Of a stretch of 10,382 nt of DNA, positions 1-6,291 are shown one piece after another. Origin of the DNA: CAZTBB01 sp964611755. Its GTDB lineage: Bacteria; Pseudomonadota; Alphaproteobacteria; Micavibrionales; Micavibrionaceae. The notes under the pieces were generated by a model that was not told where the DNA came from, did no database searches, and worked only from the letters and a program-made list of their open reading frames with translations. Position numbers and translations under genes: made by a program. Position 1 is the stretch's first letter; the number at the start of each line of letters is the position of its first letter. The stretch is taken from the NCBI GenBank assembly GCA_964611755.1, contig CAZTBB010000062.1, positions 1-10,382 on the forward strand, given 5' to 3'.

Positions 1-60
1 AATGTTTTGCAAAGAACACAGTTACCACAAAAGAATAATTTACAGCGCAGCACTCTCTAG
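1..60 (+). CDS. Possible 3' end of an upstream gene (partial)
   Basis: The first reading frame is open from the first base to a TAG at 58-60 and would encode 19 residues rich in Gln, Asn and Leu (ending QRSTL). It stops about 22 bases before the ribosome binding site of the glycosyltransferase gene, the spacing expected of a preceding operon gene. The second frame is also open, from 2 to 103, but its residues (several Cys, Phe and Ile) look less like a protein tail. Nineteen codons are too few to name a family. If real, it would be the end of another phage late gene. Confidence 0.3.
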   Translation, partial: NVLQRTQLPQKNNLQRSTL

Positions 61-82
61 AATAATTTTTTCGGCGTGCTTT

Positions 83-90
83 AAAAAGGA
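83..90 (+). promoter_or_regulatory. Ribosome binding site of the family 25 glycosyltransferase gene
   Basis: The sequence AAAAAGGA lies 6 bases before a TTG at 97 and 9 bases before a GTG at 100. Both codons are in frame and within normal spacing. GTG is the commoner start codon and gives a protein beginning MTIPIF, so I prefer it; the TTG adds one residue. Confidence 0.55.
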
Positions 91-99
91 CATAATTTG

Positions 100-897
100 G
101 TGACCATTCCAATTTTTGTAATCAGTCTAGATGAAGCCAAAGACCGACAAGAGCATGTTAAGCAACAGCTCGATGCGCAGGGTTTGGATTTTGAGATTTT
201 TCCGGCCTTTGATGGGCGCTCCTTAAATGTGGAGGATTATCCAGCCTATGATCGCCCTAAAAGATTGCGTAATTTTGGCCGTGATATGCGCCCCGGAGAA
301 ATAGGATGCTTGCTTTCACATCGCTCAATCTATGAAAAGATGATTGCCGAGAATATCGCCGCAGCCATTGTTCTGGAAGATGATGTGATTATTGAGCCTG
401 ATTTTGCGAAAGTCATTGGCTCACTCGAAACATGCGATGCGCCTTATGAACTGGTTCGTTTTTTAGGCAGTGAAAAGGTGGCTAAATTAAAACAGCGTAA
501 AGTGTTTGATTTCGGCAATGGATATTCTCTCAATCGTTTGATGACCACGCCGGGCGGAGCGCATGCGTATTTGATTACCTTGAGCGGTGCCAAGAAAATG
601 TATAAAGCCATGCAAAAGAATGATTTGCCTGTTGATACGTTGATGGGCCATGTATGGCGCACAGGGCTGAATGCCTTTATTGTTCAACCCCGTTTGGCAG
701 AGCAAGATATGAGCTTTGATAATTTTATCGGATCGAAGCGCTTTGATAAAAGCTTGGAGCTTACAGGCATTCAGAAAATGATATTCCCTTTTAATAGGGC
801 TTTTTTCAAATTGCATGAAACGCTGCGCAAGCGTCTAACATATATCGCCTTGGCCAAACAAGACGCGATATCTCTCATGGCAAGCAAAGCCAAATAA
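100..897 (+). CDS. Glycosyltransferase family 25 (LPS/surface glycan type) protein
   Basis: This protein of about 265 residues fits glycosyltransferase family 25, enzymes that transfer a sugar (often galactose) onto lipooligosaccharide or other surface glycans in the cytoplasm. Numbered from the GTG start, it shows the N-terminal beta strand IFVISLDEAKDRQ (5-17), the FPAFDG turn (34-39), the family block GEIGCLLSH (66-74), the acidic metal/nucleotide motif LEDDV (92-96) and a later GGAHAYLI block (152-159) followed by Asp179. The C-terminus is basic and possibly amphipathic, as in membrane-associated transferases. There is no signal peptide. It lies 28 bases before the tail fibre gene on the same strand, so it probably shares the phage late transcript. 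In that setting it may alter host LPS after infection (receptor masking) or decorate a phage protein; both are inference. The alternative start is TTG at 97. Confidence 0.85.
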   Translation: MTIPIFVISLDEAKDRQEHVKQQLDAQGLDFEIFPAFDGRSLNVEDYPAYDRPKRLRNFGRDMRPGEIGCLLSHRSIYEKMIAENIAAAIVLEDDVIIEPDFAKVIGSLETCDAPYELVRFLGSEKVAKLKQRKVFDFGNGYSLNRLMTTPGGAHAYLITLSGAKKMYKAMQKNDLPVDTLMGHVWRTGLNAFIVQPRLAEQDMSFDNFIGSKRFDKSLELTGIQKMIFPFNRAFFKLHETLRKRLTYIALAKQDAISLMASKAK

Positions 898-925
898 ACC
901 ATAATTTTACCAAAGGACTAAAATA

Positions 926-2950
926 ATGCCCGAGCATATTAAAGTGCCGGCAATAACGCCTGTTGTGCGTTATGCAGGTGATGGCACGACAACAAATTAT
1001 AGCTATTCTTTCCCAATATTCGCTTCTGAGGACTTGCGAGTTTTTATTGATGGGGCTGAGCAAATATCTGGCTTTACAATTAATGGCGCCGGAGAAACAT
1101 CCGGTGGTGCAGTTATTTTTGATAACGCGCCGCAGAGCGGGTCTGTCATCACCTTATTGCGTGACGTGCCGATCGAGCGCATGAGTGATTTTATCGAAGG
1201 CGGAGACTTCTCTGCCAAAGCTCTTAACACAGAACTTGATTTTTTAGTGGCAGCCGTGCAGCAGGTCGAGCGTGACAATGATTTGGTGCTCAAATATAGC
1301 GCGCATGAAACGCCCTCAAACACGACACTCCCGGATAAGGCCCTACGGGCCAACAAAGCTCTGGGGTTTGATGAACAAGGCGATCTGATTGCGTTGTCTG
1401 TTGATGGCTTAGCTTTACCACAGGATTTTACAGCGGTCGGGACAGGTGCCGTTGAACGCTCTATGAACGGCAAGGCCGGGGATATGATCTCGGCAAAGGA
1501 TTTCGGCGCTCTTGGTGATGGGTTAAATGATGATCGCAATGCGATTCAAAATGCGCTGAGCGCATATGATCATGTTTATTTGCCGCAAGGCACATATCTT
1601 GTGTCCGGCACTTTATCGGTAGGAACGGGCAAGACACTTTATGGGCACGGGCAAACATCCATTATTCAGGCACAGAATAATACATATGATGTTTTGGAGG
1701 TGAGTGGCTCAAATGCCCAAATCAAGGATCTTGCGATCAAGAATGGTCGCTCTGGAATTATATGCATCGGAAAATCGGAGCCATGCCGGCAAAATAGATT
1801 TCAAAATATTGTGATTGAGGGTGCATCAACGGGTCTGACATTAGATGGGTATCAAAATACGACCTATAAATGTCAGGCGAATAACTTTTTCAATATCGTG
1901 ATAAAAGAGGCTGATCAAAATGGTGTTCACCTGGATAAAACAGGGGCAGGAACTGCGCCGTCTGAAAATAATTTTATCAATCTCCAAGTGAATAATGCGT
2001 CCTCTCAGATGGTGGGCGCTGGTGTTTATGTTCAGCACGGAACACATAATAATTTCACCAATTGTGTTATTGATATCGACGGCACGCAGGCTGATGCATG
2101 TGTGCGCATTGGAGCAGATGCAGGTCAAACAGCATTGCAGAATGTGCTGACACGCTCTGCACAATCTCTGCCTAACATTCAATTGGATTTGGGATCAAGT
2201 GACACAAGTATTATTGATCTTGATGCGCAGGCTTCAGGACTTGCGATTTATGATTTGTCAGGCGGATCTTATCAGGCAATCAATAGCGGTGGTGATGAGA
2301 AAAACCGTTTGATTAAATCTGTGGTCACCGATTTGAAGGCAACGCTTTTTAGAAACGATACAGAGTTTATCGAAACACCCGGAACACATGATTTGGATTT
2401 ATCGCACACGATACATTTGGTCAGCGCTTTTGGTGGTGAGATTACGTTGAACCTCCCTAAAGCATCAGATGCAATAGCGGCATTCATAACGATCAAGAAG
2501 TTTGATCAAACGGCCAATGTGATCCGTATTCAAGAAAAGAATGGGCCCGGCCCCGATAATAAAACACTTATCCTGGGCGGCCCTTATGATTATATGACCG
2601 CAATATCCAATGGTCAGAGATGGCATATTATTGCCTCTAACCGGATGGCCGGGAACACGCGCTTTATTGATCAAAGTGGTACGGTTGATATTGATATGGC
2701 TGTCGATACTTATTTGCTCTCCGCTTATTCAGGGGCGATGACCGCGCGCTTGCCCCCCGCCAATGCCGTTGAGGCCATAGGCCGCACGATTACCCTGAAG
2801 AAGATGGATGTCTCGGGCAACAGCGTTACTGTCACAGAGCAGGGTGGTTCAGGGCCCGATCAATCCAGCCACACATTATCGAGCACATATCATGCGATCA
2901 CAGTCGTTTCTGATGGGGCGCAATGGTTTGTTGTCTCTAAATATCCTTAA
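926..2950 (+). CDS. Phage tail fibre/tailspike with T7-type N-terminus and pectate-lyase-like beta-helix
   Basis: This 674-residue protein is probably the receptor-binding or glycan-degrading tail protein of a podovirus-like particle. Residues about 12-125 resemble the virion-attachment domain of T7 gp17: a YSFPIFASEDLRVFIDG strand, ITLLRDVPIERMSDF, then ALNTELDFLVAAVQQ leading into a helix. A linker (about 126-185) contains the common tail-protein phrase ALGFDEQGDLIAL. From about 187 (ISAKDFGALGDGLNDD) begins a pectate-lyase-3/right-handed beta-helix domain, with Asn- and Ile-rich rungs to about residue 450. Residues about 480-572 and 580-674 are two copies of a beta-rich module, each ending in a Trp-containing strand (WHIIASN, WFVVSKY). 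No signal peptide is expected for a virion protein and none is seen. AAAGGA at 912-917 sits 8 bases before the ATG. The beta-helix suggests depolymerase activity on a surface polysaccharide, but I cannot identify catalytic residues. Confidence 0.85.
   Translation: MPEHIKVPAITPVVRYAGDGTTTNYSYSFPIFASEDLRVFIDGAEQISGFTINGAGETSGGAVIFDNAPQSGSVITLLRDVPIERMSDFIEGGDFSAKALNTELDFLVAAVQQVERDNDLVLKYSAHETPSNTTLPDKALRANKALGFDEQGDLIALSVDGLALPQDFTAVGTGAVERSMNGKAGDMISAKDFGALGDGLNDDRNAIQNALSAYDHVYLPQGTYLVSGTLSVGTGKTLYGHGQTSIIQAQNNTYDVLEVSGSNAQIKDLAIKNGRSGIICIGKSEPCRQNRFQNIVIEGASTGLTLDGYQNTTYKCQANNFFNIVIKEADQNGVHLDKTGAGTAPSENNFINLQVNNASSQMVGAGVYVQHGTHNNFTNCVIDIDGTQADACVRIGADAGQTALQNVLTRSAQSLPNIQLDLGSSDTSIIDLDAQASGLAIYDLSGGSYQAINSGGDEKNRLIKSVVTDLKATLFRNDTEFIETPGTHDLDLSHTIHLVSAFGGEITLNLPKASDAIAAFITIKKFDQTANVIRIQEKNGPGPDNKTLILGGPYDYMTAISNGQRWHIIASNRMAGNTRFIDQSGTVDIDMAVDTYLLSAYSGAMTARLPPANAVEAIGRTITLKKMDVSGNSVTVTEQGGSGPDQSSHTLSSTYHAITVVSDGAQWFVVSKYP
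2363..2947 (+). repeat. Two tandem copies of a ~90-residue C-terminal module in the tail protein
   Basis: The encoded residues 480-572 and 580-674 align by eye. Shared points in order are an acidic DLDLS / DIDMA strand, HLVSAFGGEITLNLP against YLLSAYSGAMTARLP, ITIKKFD against ITLKKMD, VIRIQEKNGPGPD against VTVTEQGGSGPD, and a closing Trp strand. The copies are diverged, so this is an old protein-level duplication and not a DNA repeat. Similar short beta modules occur at the ends of other phage tail proteins and may act in trimer formation or glycan binding; that role is inference. Confidence 0.7.
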
Positions 2951-2973
2951 AACTCAAGCAGGATTTCATTTTA

Positions 2974-3294
2974 ATGAACAATTCAATTGAAGGTGATACG
3001 CGCATCCGTATCGCACAGTTTCTGCCGAGCGCAATCGCTTTTGCCTTGCAGTCGTATGAGAGCTTTGCATCTGGCCCAATCAGTGATGAGGAGCCGAAGA
3101 ATTTTTCAGCGCATCACAATGCCTGCAAAGTGGCGATTGCGCATATTGAGCTTTTGATCAAGTTAGCCAAATGGGTTGATCAAACCCAGCAAGATTCAAA
3201 CCTATCAAAAGCAGATCAGCAGGCGTTCCAAAGCATCATGCAATCAGCCCAGCAAGAGCTTGATGCGTTTAATAAATCAAAAGAAAAGAAGTAA
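2974..3294 (+). CDS. Small helical protein of unknown function between tail fibre and terminase
   Basis: I do not recognise this 106-residue protein by sequence. It is predicted mostly helical, with Ala-, Gln- and Lys-rich segments and a strongly basic C-terminal tail (NKSKEKK). It has no membrane segment, signal peptide or visible helix-turn-helix. The ATG at 2974 is preceded by AGCAGGA about 10 bases upstream. It lies 23 bases after the tail gene and 6 bases before the large terminase gene. In T7-like phages this slot holds the holin and the small terminase subunit (gp17.5, gp18). The size, charge and immediate coupling to the large terminase make a small terminase subunit the leading guess, but there is no sequence motif to support it. 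Confidence 0.6.
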   Translation: MNNSIEGDTRIRIAQFLPSAIAFALQSYESFASGPISDEEPKNFSAHHNACKVAIAHIELLIKLAKWVDQTQQDSNLSKADQQAFQSIMQSAQQELDAFNKSKEKK

Positions 3295-3300
3295 ATATGC

Positions 3301-4779
3301 ATGACAGACATCATCAGCGATCCGGTCAATTTTCAGCTCTTCACAATTATGTGGAATCAGCGCCAGAACCAGACAACCCCCTCTATCCATATGCGCATGG
3401 CACAGTGGTTCCAAAATGCTTGGGCGCAGAACAAGACACGCTTGTTAATGATGGCATTTCGCTCCAGCGGGAAAAGCACGATGGTGGGTCTTTTCTGCGC
3501 ATGGCTTTTATACAGGCAACCAAACTTGCGTTTACTCGTACTTGCGGCCGATTATGCTCTTGCTCGCAAAATGGTGCGCAATGTTAAACGCATTTTAGAG
3601 CGCCACCCTTTAACGAGTGATTTGTTGCCCGATAAGCCTGATCAATGGGCCAGTGATTGCTTTACGATTAAGCGCCATACGGAGCTTCGTGATCCATCTA
3701 TGTTGGCGCGCGGCATTACATCTAATATCACTGGCAGCCGTGCAGATGTTGTGATCTGCGATGATGTGGAGGTGCCGGCAACATGCGATACAATTGAAAA
3801 ACGCGCACAGCTCAGAACTTTTCTGGCGGAAATGGAATATGTGTTAGTGCCGGGCGGTACGCAAATTTATATCGGTACGCCGCATCATTATTTTAGCATT
3901 TATGCAGACACGCCGCGCGAGGGTGAGGCCAAGCCTTTTTTGGATGGGTTTGAGCGTTTGGAAATTCCTATCTATGATGCGCATGGCCAAAGTCAATGGC
4001 CTGAAAGGTTTGATCAGCAGGCCTTGGAGCGCATGAGAAATGCGACAGGCCCGAATAAATTCGCCAGCCAAATGATGTTGCAGCCCGTCAATATCGCCGA
4101 AGGGCGATTGAATGTTGAGGCGCTGCAATATTATGAGGATGAGATTGATTTTGTAAAAGAGATAAATCAGCTTCATCTTTGCCAGCGTCAAATGATCTCA
4201 GCTTCTGCCTGGTGGGATCCAGCCTTTGGCAGCGCGAAAGGTGATAAAAGTGTTCTTGCCATTTTGTTTTGTGATGTGCATGGCCGCTATTACCTGCATC
4301 ACATTGAGTATATAGCGATTGATCCCAAAAGTGATTTGGATGAAGCCAGCCAACAATGTGAGATCGTAAGTGATTTGGCAGGGCGCTATAAGCTGCCTTC
4401 CATTCATGTTGAAATTAATGGGATTGGCCGCTTTTTGCCGGGTGTTTTGAGGAATTGTCTGGCGCGCAAAAACATCCCTTGTTCCGTGCAGGAGGTGAGC
4501 TCTCGCACGGCCAAAGATGCTCGTATTATTGAGGCCTTTGATGCGCCTCTCGCCTCGCAGCGTTTATTCGTACATCGCCGCATCATGCAAACGCCATTTG
4601 CCACGGAAATACGTGAATGGCAGCCCGGTAAATCTCATAAGCATGATGATGGTCTGGATGCTGTTGCCGGAGCTCTCGCGCGTGAACCGCTAAGGCTGGA
4701 TCGCCTATATGGTAAGGGTCAGTTTTCTTGGCAAAAGACCGCACGCCAGCAAAAAGCCAAAATAGATTTTGACCCGTAA
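3301..4779 (+). CDS. Phage terminase large subunit, T7 gp19-like
   Basis: This 492-residue protein fits the ATPase-nuclease that pumps phage DNA into the prohead and cuts it. The N-terminal ATPase has a Walker A-like AFRSSGKST (52-60), a following hydrophobic helix and LLVLAADYALARKM strand-helix. The Walker B region is ITGSRADVVICDDVEVP (139-158 region), close to the T7 gp19 sequence there, and the coupling motif is IGTPHH (191-196). The C-terminal RNase H-like nuclease shows an acidic residue in WWDPAFGSAKGDKS (Asp306), one in HVEINGIG (Glu371) and HDDGLDA (Asp449-Asp453). All main motifs are intact, so the gene looks functional. It is somewhat shorter than T7 gp19 (586 residues). An overlapping ATG at 3297 is out of frame. 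AAGAAG at 3286-3291 lies about 9 bases before the ATG at 3301. Confidence 0.93.
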   Translation: MTDIISDPVNFQLFTIMWNQRQNQTTPSIHMRMAQWFQNAWAQNKTRLLMMAFRSSGKSTMVGLFCAWLLYRQPNLRLLVLAADYALARKMVRNVKRILERHPLTSDLLPDKPDQWASDCFTIKRHTELRDPSMLARGITSNITGSRADVVICDDVEVPATCDTIEKRAQLRTFLAEMEYVLVPGGTQIYIGTPHHYFSIYADTPREGEAKPFLDGFERLEIPIYDAHGQSQWPERFDQQALERMRNATGPNKFASQMMLQPVNIAEGRLNVEALQYYEDEIDFVKEINQLHLCQRQMISASAWWDPAFGSAKGDKSVLAILFCDVHGRYYLHHIEYIAIDPKSDLDEASQQCEIVSDLAGRYKLPSIHVEINGIGRFLPGVLRNCLARKNIPCSVQEVSSRTAKDARIIEAFDAPLASQRLFVHRRIMQTPFATEIREWQPGKSHKHDDGLDAVAGALAREPLRLDRLYGKGQFSWQKTARQQKAKIDFDP

Positions 4780-4814
4780 CAACCATATTTCGGATTTAAA
4801 AAAAATTGATGCTC

Positions 4815-4821
4815 AAAGGAG
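4815..4821 (+). promoter_or_regulatory. Ribosome binding site that sets the start of the coiled-coil membrane protein
   Basis: AAAGGAG lies 5 bases before the ATG at 4827. In-frame TTG and ATG codons at 4806 and 4809 would place this site inside the coding region and have no Shine-Dalgarno sequence of their own, so 4827 is the better start. Confidence 0.75.
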
Positions 4822-4826
4822 ATAAA

Positions 4827-5156
4827 ATGACCCTCAATCAAGATTTAATGTGGTGGATCACTGTGTTTGATTTGCCTGCCATGGCCGGATTGTTCTGGTT
4901 TGTATGGCGAACAAAAAGAGATGCCGATATCGCTGTCGATGATTTGCAGGATTTGCTTGAAAAGCGCAGTGATCAACTTCGTGATGCACTCAATGCCTTT
5001 AAGTTAGAGGTGGCAAAAACATATGCATCACATACGGATTTACGCGAATTAGAAAGTCGCCTTGTCACACACTTGCTGCGGATTGAAGCCAAGCTCGATA
5101 AAACCGCTCTGAAGGCTGAAGCTGTTCATGCTTCACGACAAGACCCCCGTTCATAA
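4827..5156 (+). CDS. Small phage protein with one N-terminal membrane segment and a coiled coil
   Basis: This 109-residue protein has one hydrophobic, Trp-rich membrane segment at about residues 7-27 (WWITVFDLPAMAGLFWFVW), then a charged helix with heptad-like Leu spacing (DDLQDLLEKRSDQLRD, LRELESRLVTHLLRIEAKL) to about residue 95. The layout resembles the small DUF2730-type proteins of Mu-like and alphaproteobacterial prophages, and also inner-membrane spanins (Rz). It sits directly before the cell wall hydrolase and holin, so a part in lysis is plausible. No catalytic motif is visible. The C-terminal coding end is 22 bases before the hydrolase start. Membership in a named family is inference from architecture only. 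Confidence 0.75.
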   Translation: MTLNQDLMWWITVFDLPAMAGLFWFVWRTKRDADIAVDDLQDLLEKRSDQLRDALNAFKLEVAKTYASHTDLRELESRLVTHLLRIEAKLDKTALKAEAVHASRQDPRS

Positions 5157-5165
5157 AAATATTAT

Positions 5166-5171
5166 AAAGGA
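5166..5171 (+). promoter_or_regulatory. Ribosome binding site that sets the start of the cell wall hydrolase
   Basis: AAAGGA lies 7 bases before the ATG at 5179. The upstream in-frame ATG at 5128 lies inside the preceding gene, has no such site, and would add 17 residues unlike the family's N-terminus. Confidence 0.75.
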
Positions 5172-5178
5172 TTTAATC

Positions 5179-5673
5179 ATGAAAAAACCGACACTTATTG
5201 CGCTCGGCCCGGATGACGGCGCCGAGGATAAAGACATGCATGCATTTTACCGCACATTGGAAATTGATGTGCTTGCCCGCACATTATGGGGCGAGGCCAG
5301 AGGCGAGGGCACAGCCGGTATGCAGGCTGTGGCGGCGGTTATTCTAAACCGCGTTAAAGTGGCCGAAGAGCATGGCCGATATTGGTGGGGGAACAATATC
5401 ATTCAGGTGTGCCAAAAACCGTACCAGTTTAGCTGTTGGAACCGCTCTGACCCGAATTTTCAAAAACTGCAGGCGGTTGACCAGAGCGATCTTTACTTTG
5501 CCACGGCCATGCGTATTGCAAGTCGTGCTGTGCATTTGGGTCTGGAGGTTGACCCCACCTATGGCGCAACCCATTATCATGCGGCCGGCATAAGCCCTTA
5601 CTGGGCAAAGAATCAAAAGCCTACGGCTGTGATTGGTTCGCATATTTTTTATAGCCTATTTGATGATGAGTAA
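5179..5673 (+). CDS. SleB-type cell wall hydrolase (phage endolysin)
   Basis: This 164-residue protein fits the Hydrolase_2 (SleB/CwlJ) family, which cleaves the glycan strand of peptidoglycan. The core begins at about residue 30 with LARTLWGEARGEG, where Glu39 is the expected catalytic acid. It continues with the helix MQAVAAVILNRV (48-59), the conserved VCQKPYQFSCWN block (77-88) and the late THYHA motif (131-135). The N-terminus (MKKPTLIALGPDDGAED) is hydrophilic and has no signal peptide or lipobox, so release to the periplasm would need a holin, and a holin-like gene starts 3 bases after the stop. The short, single-domain form is typical of alphaproteobacterial prophage and gene-transfer-agent endolysins, not of spore germination enzymes. 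Key residues are intact. Confidence 0.9.
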   Translation: MKKPTLIALGPDDGAEDKDMHAFYRTLEIDVLARTLWGEARGEGTAGMQAVAAVILNRVKVAEEHGRYWWGNNIIQVCQKPYQFSCWNRSDPNFQKLQAVDQSDLYFATAMRIASRAVHLGLEVDPTYGATHYHAAGISPYWAKNQKPTAVIGSHIFYSLFDDE

Positions 5674-5676
5674 GCG

Positions 5677-6201
5677 ATGATGCTGCAATTTATTCTCTCA
5701 CAAATTGGTGTGCCGGCGCTGATCAAAATTATTGAACGTGTTTTAGTGCAATCAGATGATCCTGTTTTTCAAGAGACAAGCAGGGCGCTCTCATCCTTGT
5801 CACGAAAATTGGGGGCAGGCGAAGTTGCCGACACTCTGATCACGCAATTCAATAAAGACCTTGCCGATATGAGATTAACCGACTCGGAGATTGATCAAAA
5901 AACAATTGAACAGATTAATCAATCTCTGCGTACAGAGATGATATCTGATGATAAATATGTGCGGCGCATGCGCCCTACTTTCGGGTATATCATGGCGTTT
6001 AGCTGGGCAGCACAGATGTTTGCTATTGCTTATGTAATTATATTCGATACGGCCCGGTCTGGATTGGTGATGAGTGCGCTGAGCTCGCTATCTGCTATAT
6101 GGGCTGTGGGCTTATCTGTTCTGGGGGTTTATGTTTACCGCCGCAGTGATGAAAAGAAGCAGGCAAGCCTTAATCCTGTTTTTTGGAATGAAGAAAAGTA
6201 A
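5677..6201 (+). CDS. Holin-like protein resembling the GTA_holin_3TM family
   Basis: This 174-residue protein probably forms the inner-membrane lesion that lets the adjacent hydrolase reach peptidoglycan. The first half is amphipathic and helical, with a weakly hydrophobic N-terminal segment (residues 2-24). The second half has the block SDDKYVRRMRPTFGYIMAFSW (90-110), which resembles the core of the gene-transfer-agent release holins, then membrane segments at about 102-123 and 133-155. A charged tail (RRSDEKKQ) follows. I see two clear membrane segments; the third of the family name would be the N-terminal one. The start is ATG at 5677 or the next codon at 5680; the Shine-Dalgarno sequence is weak (GATGAG), so translational coupling to the hydrolase, whose stop is 3 bases away, is likely. 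This is the last gene of the phage module. Confidence 0.82.
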   Translation: MMLQFILSQIGVPALIKIIERVLVQSDDPVFQETSRALSSLSRKLGAGEVADTLITQFNKDLADMRLTDSEIDQKTIEQINQSLRTEMISDDKYVRRMRPTFGYIMAFSWAAQMFAIAYVIIFDTARSGLVMSALSSLSAIWAVGLSVLGVYVYRRSDEKKQASLNPVFWNEEK

Positions 6202-6291
6202 CATTTCTTGAAATCAGGGGTTTTTTATCTCTCAAAAACCGATATATTGCCTCTTGATTTAAATTTTTAAAAGCAAAGCATCTGATATTCC
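6202..6291 (+). other. Boundary between phage module and host genes, with a small inverted repeat
   Basis: This 90-base AT-rich gap separates the holin from nhaA. GGTTTTT (6219-6225) can pair with AAAAACC (6234-6240) across an 8-base loop. An outer pair, AAATCA (6211-6216) and TGATTT (6255-6260), could extend it with unequal bulges. There is no T-run after the stem, so a classical rho-independent terminator is doubtful. I see no confident promoter for nhaA, no tRNA fragment and no attachment-site repeat. Confidence 0.35.

Noticed and set aside
1003..1539. Minus-strand open frame of 178 codons opposite the tail fibre gene
   Set aside because: It is the shadow of a well-supported gene, with Ser/Pro/Lys-rich low-complexity content, no recognisable motif and no ribosome binding site in keeping with the operon.
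3297..3587. Open frame starting at an ATG 4 bases before the terminase start
   Set aside because: It overlaps the Walker A region of the terminase in another frame and has no family features.
5128..5178. Longer N-terminus for the cell wall hydrolase from the ATG at 5128
   Set aside because: That start overlaps the preceding gene and lacks a ribosome binding site, while the ATG at 5179 has AAAGGA at good spacing.
6219..6240. Rho-independent terminator after the holin gene
   Set aside because: The 7-base stem is AT-rich and no T-run follows, so it is recorded only as an inverted repeat.
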